Assembly: GCA_023409675.1 (NCBI GenBank)
Contig: JAEYRC010000267.1
Span: 1-7,461, forward strand
DNA length: 7,461 bases
Direction of reading: 5' to 3'
Origin: Bacteroidota bacterium
GTDB lineage: Bacteria; Bacteroidota; Bacteroidia; Chitinophagales; Chitinophagaceae
Shown here one piece after another: positions 6,036-7,461 of this stretch. Each line of letters opens with the position of its first letter. Positions within the stretch are counted from its first letter, which is position 1. The translations under genes were made by a program, and so were the position numbers. The notes beneath the pieces were generated by a model. The model saw only the letters and a list, made by a program, of their open reading frames with translations. It searched no databases and was not told the origin of the DNA.

Positions 6036-7461
6036 GATCTCTTCCACCACAGCGGGGTCAAGTAAGGTTGATGTATCACCCAGTGCGCCAAGTTCACCTT
6101 CGGCGATCTTGCGCAGAATACGGCGCATGATCTTTCCACTGCGGGTTTTCGGTAATCCTGTTACAAACTGAATTTTATCGGGTCGGGCAATGGCGCCAAT
6201 AATGCGGGATACGGTGAGTGAAATATCCTTGCGGGTAAGCTCTTCATCACCATGAGTGCCCTGGTATATAATAAAAGCATAGATGCCCTGGCCTTTGATA
6301 TCGTGCGGATAGCCCACCACAGCACTTTCGACCACTCCCGCATGCATATTAATGGCATTTTCCACCTCGGCGGTCCCGATCCGGTGGCCACTGACATTCA
6401 GCACATCATCTACGCGGCCGGTAATGCGGTAATGACCTTCCTCATCGCGATGACATCCGTCTCCCGTAAAATACAGGCCTTCATAAGTGGAAAAATAATT
6501 GAGTTTGCATCGGGCATGATCACCATAGGTAGTGCGCAGCATTCCAGGCCATGGGAATTTGATACATAGGTTACCAGAGGCCGGCGATCCGGTAATTTCC
6601 TTACCGTCTTCATTCACCAGTATAGGTTGTATACCCGGTAGCGGCAGCGTAGCAAAGGTTGGCTTGGAAGGGGTAACTCCGGCCAGGTTAGAGATCATCA
6701 CACCACCGGTTTCAGTCTGCCACCAGGTATCCACAACGGGACATTGTTTTTTCCCGATATTTTCATGGTACCAGTTCCAGGCTTCTTCATTGATGGGTTC
6801 ACCAACGGTACCCAATACTTTCAGGCTGTCAAGTTTGTGGTTGCGCACAGGTCCAAGCCCGAAGCCCATCAGAGAACGAATAGCCGTAGGCGCGGTATAG
6901 ATGGTATTCACTTTATACTTATCCACGATATCCCAGAAGCGTCCGGCATCTGGCCAGCTTGGGATACCTTCAAACATCAGGGAGGTAGCGCCAGCACTTA
7001 GTGGTCCATAAAGAATATAACTATGGCCGGTGATCCAGCCGATATCGGCAGTACAGAAAAACACATCGCCCGGTTCATACTGGAAAACATTTTCAAAGGT
7101 GTAATTGGTATACACCATATACCCGGCCACGGTATGCACCACCCCTTTTGGTTTGCCGGTAGACCCTGAAGTATACAGGATAAAGAGCATGTCTTCCGCA
7201 TCCATTTCTTCTGCCGGGCAATCGGGGTTACCCTGTGTTTCTACGATCTTGATCTCATCTTCCCACCATACATCACGGCCTTTGATCATACTAACGGGGC
7301 GGCGTGTACGCGTGAGTACGATGACGCGCTTTACGAAGCGGCACTGTACCAATGCGTCATCAATAACATCCTTCAGCGGAATTTCTTTCTGCCCGCGGAA
7401 GGATCCGTCACTGGTAAAAATAAATTCTGCCTGCGCATCCTGCAAACGGTCGGCAATACTC
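6018..7461 (-). CDS. acs: Acetyl-CoA synthetase (AMP-forming), 5' end cut by window edge
   Basis: Cytoplasmic enzyme that activates acetate with ATP to acetyl-AMP and then forms acetyl-CoA, feeding central metabolism. 480 residues are visible; the family is usually about 630-660 aa, so roughly the first quarter is missing. The frame is open to the right edge (SIADRLQDAQAEFIF reads across it), so the TTG at 7445-7443 is an internal leucine codon. Adenylate-forming family motifs appear in order: the P-loop YTSGSTGKPKG near 7145-7180, GWITGHSY near 7020-7040, VGEP near 6800, WWQTETGG near 6700-6730 (its tryptophan limits the acyl pocket to acetate in characterised Acs), YFTGDG near 6460-6475, GRVDDVLNVSGHRIG near 6380-6424, and RSGKIMRR with the catalytic lysine codon at 6132-6134. 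That lysine is reversibly acetylated in Salmonella Acs, so similar control is possible here. The C-terminus GDTSTLLDP is characteristic of Acs rather than propionyl-CoA synthetase. The gene converges on DinB. Confidence 0.97.
   Translation of the reverse strand, partial: SIADRLQDAQAEFIFTSDGSFRGQKEIPLKDVIDDALVQCRFVKRVIVLTRTRRPVSMIKGRDVWWEDEIKIVETQGNPDCPAEEMDAEDMLFILYTSGSTGKPKGVVHTVAGYMVYTNYTFENVFQYEPGDVFFCTADIGWITGHSYILYGPLSAGATSLMFEGIPSWPDAGRFWDIVDKYKVNTIYTAPTAIRSLMGFGLGPVRNHKLDSLKVLGTVGEPINEEAWNWYHENIGKKQCPVVDTWWQTETGGVMISNLAGVTPSKPTFATLPLPGIQPILVNEDGKEITGSPASGNLCIKFPWPGMLRTTYGDHARCKLNYFSTYEGLYFTGDGCHRDEEGHYRITGRVDDVLNVSGHRIGTAEVENAINMHAGVVESAVVGYPHDIKGQGIYAFIIYQGTHGDEELTRKDISLTVSRIIGAIARPDKIQFVTGLPKTRSGKIMRRILRKIAEGELGALGDTSTLLDPAVVEEIKNGRI

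Noticed and set aside
7443..7445. TTG as the start codon of the acetyl-CoA synthetase
   Set aside because: The frame stays open to the edge with family-like sequence upstream of it, and the product would lack about a quarter of a normal Acs. It is an internal leucine codon.

Overview
The window looks like chromosomal DNA from a member of the Bacteroidota, probably near the Chitinophagaceae. This rests on three things. Two genes have TAnnTTTG-type -7 promoter elements. Gene starts lack Shine-Dalgarno sequences. The carbamoyl-phosphate synthase large subunit and the M23 peptidase both look like Bacteroidota types. The genus is inference from memory of protein families, since no search was run. 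I found no tRNA, rRNA, CRISPR array, transposase, phage gene or integration site.

Layout, left to right. A secreted M23 (LytM-type) cell-wall peptidase is on the minus strand. It runs off the left edge (1-1532), so its C-terminus is missing. A 679-bp AT-richer gap follows (1533-2211). It holds the peptidase promoter, a cluster of inverted repeats just upstream of that promoter, and a short UUCG-capped hairpin, but no convincing gene. Next, on the plus strand, is a 71-aa exported or membrane-anchored protein of unknown function (2212-2427), closed by a clear intrinsic terminator. Then comes carB (2589-5411) with its own promoter, and after 129 bp a DinB-family four-helix protein (5541-6017). 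The right end is acetyl-CoA synthetase acs on the minus strand (6018-7461). It converges on the DinB gene and lacks its N-terminus because the window ends.

The genes do not form one pathway. CarB feeds carbamoyl phosphate to pyrimidine and arginine synthesis, Acs activates acetate, the M23 enzyme acts on the envelope, and DinB proteins are putative metal-dependent transferases. This reads as an ordinary housekeeping neighbourhood of separate transcription units, and I do not see a new multi-gene system.

The points most worth a second look are these: CarB stops where the allosteric domain should begin; the DinB and acs stop codons together form one TGATCA palindrome inside an apparent bidirectional terminator built from both coding ends; the small exported protein is unrecognised; and symmetrical DNA sits upstream of the peptidase promoter.
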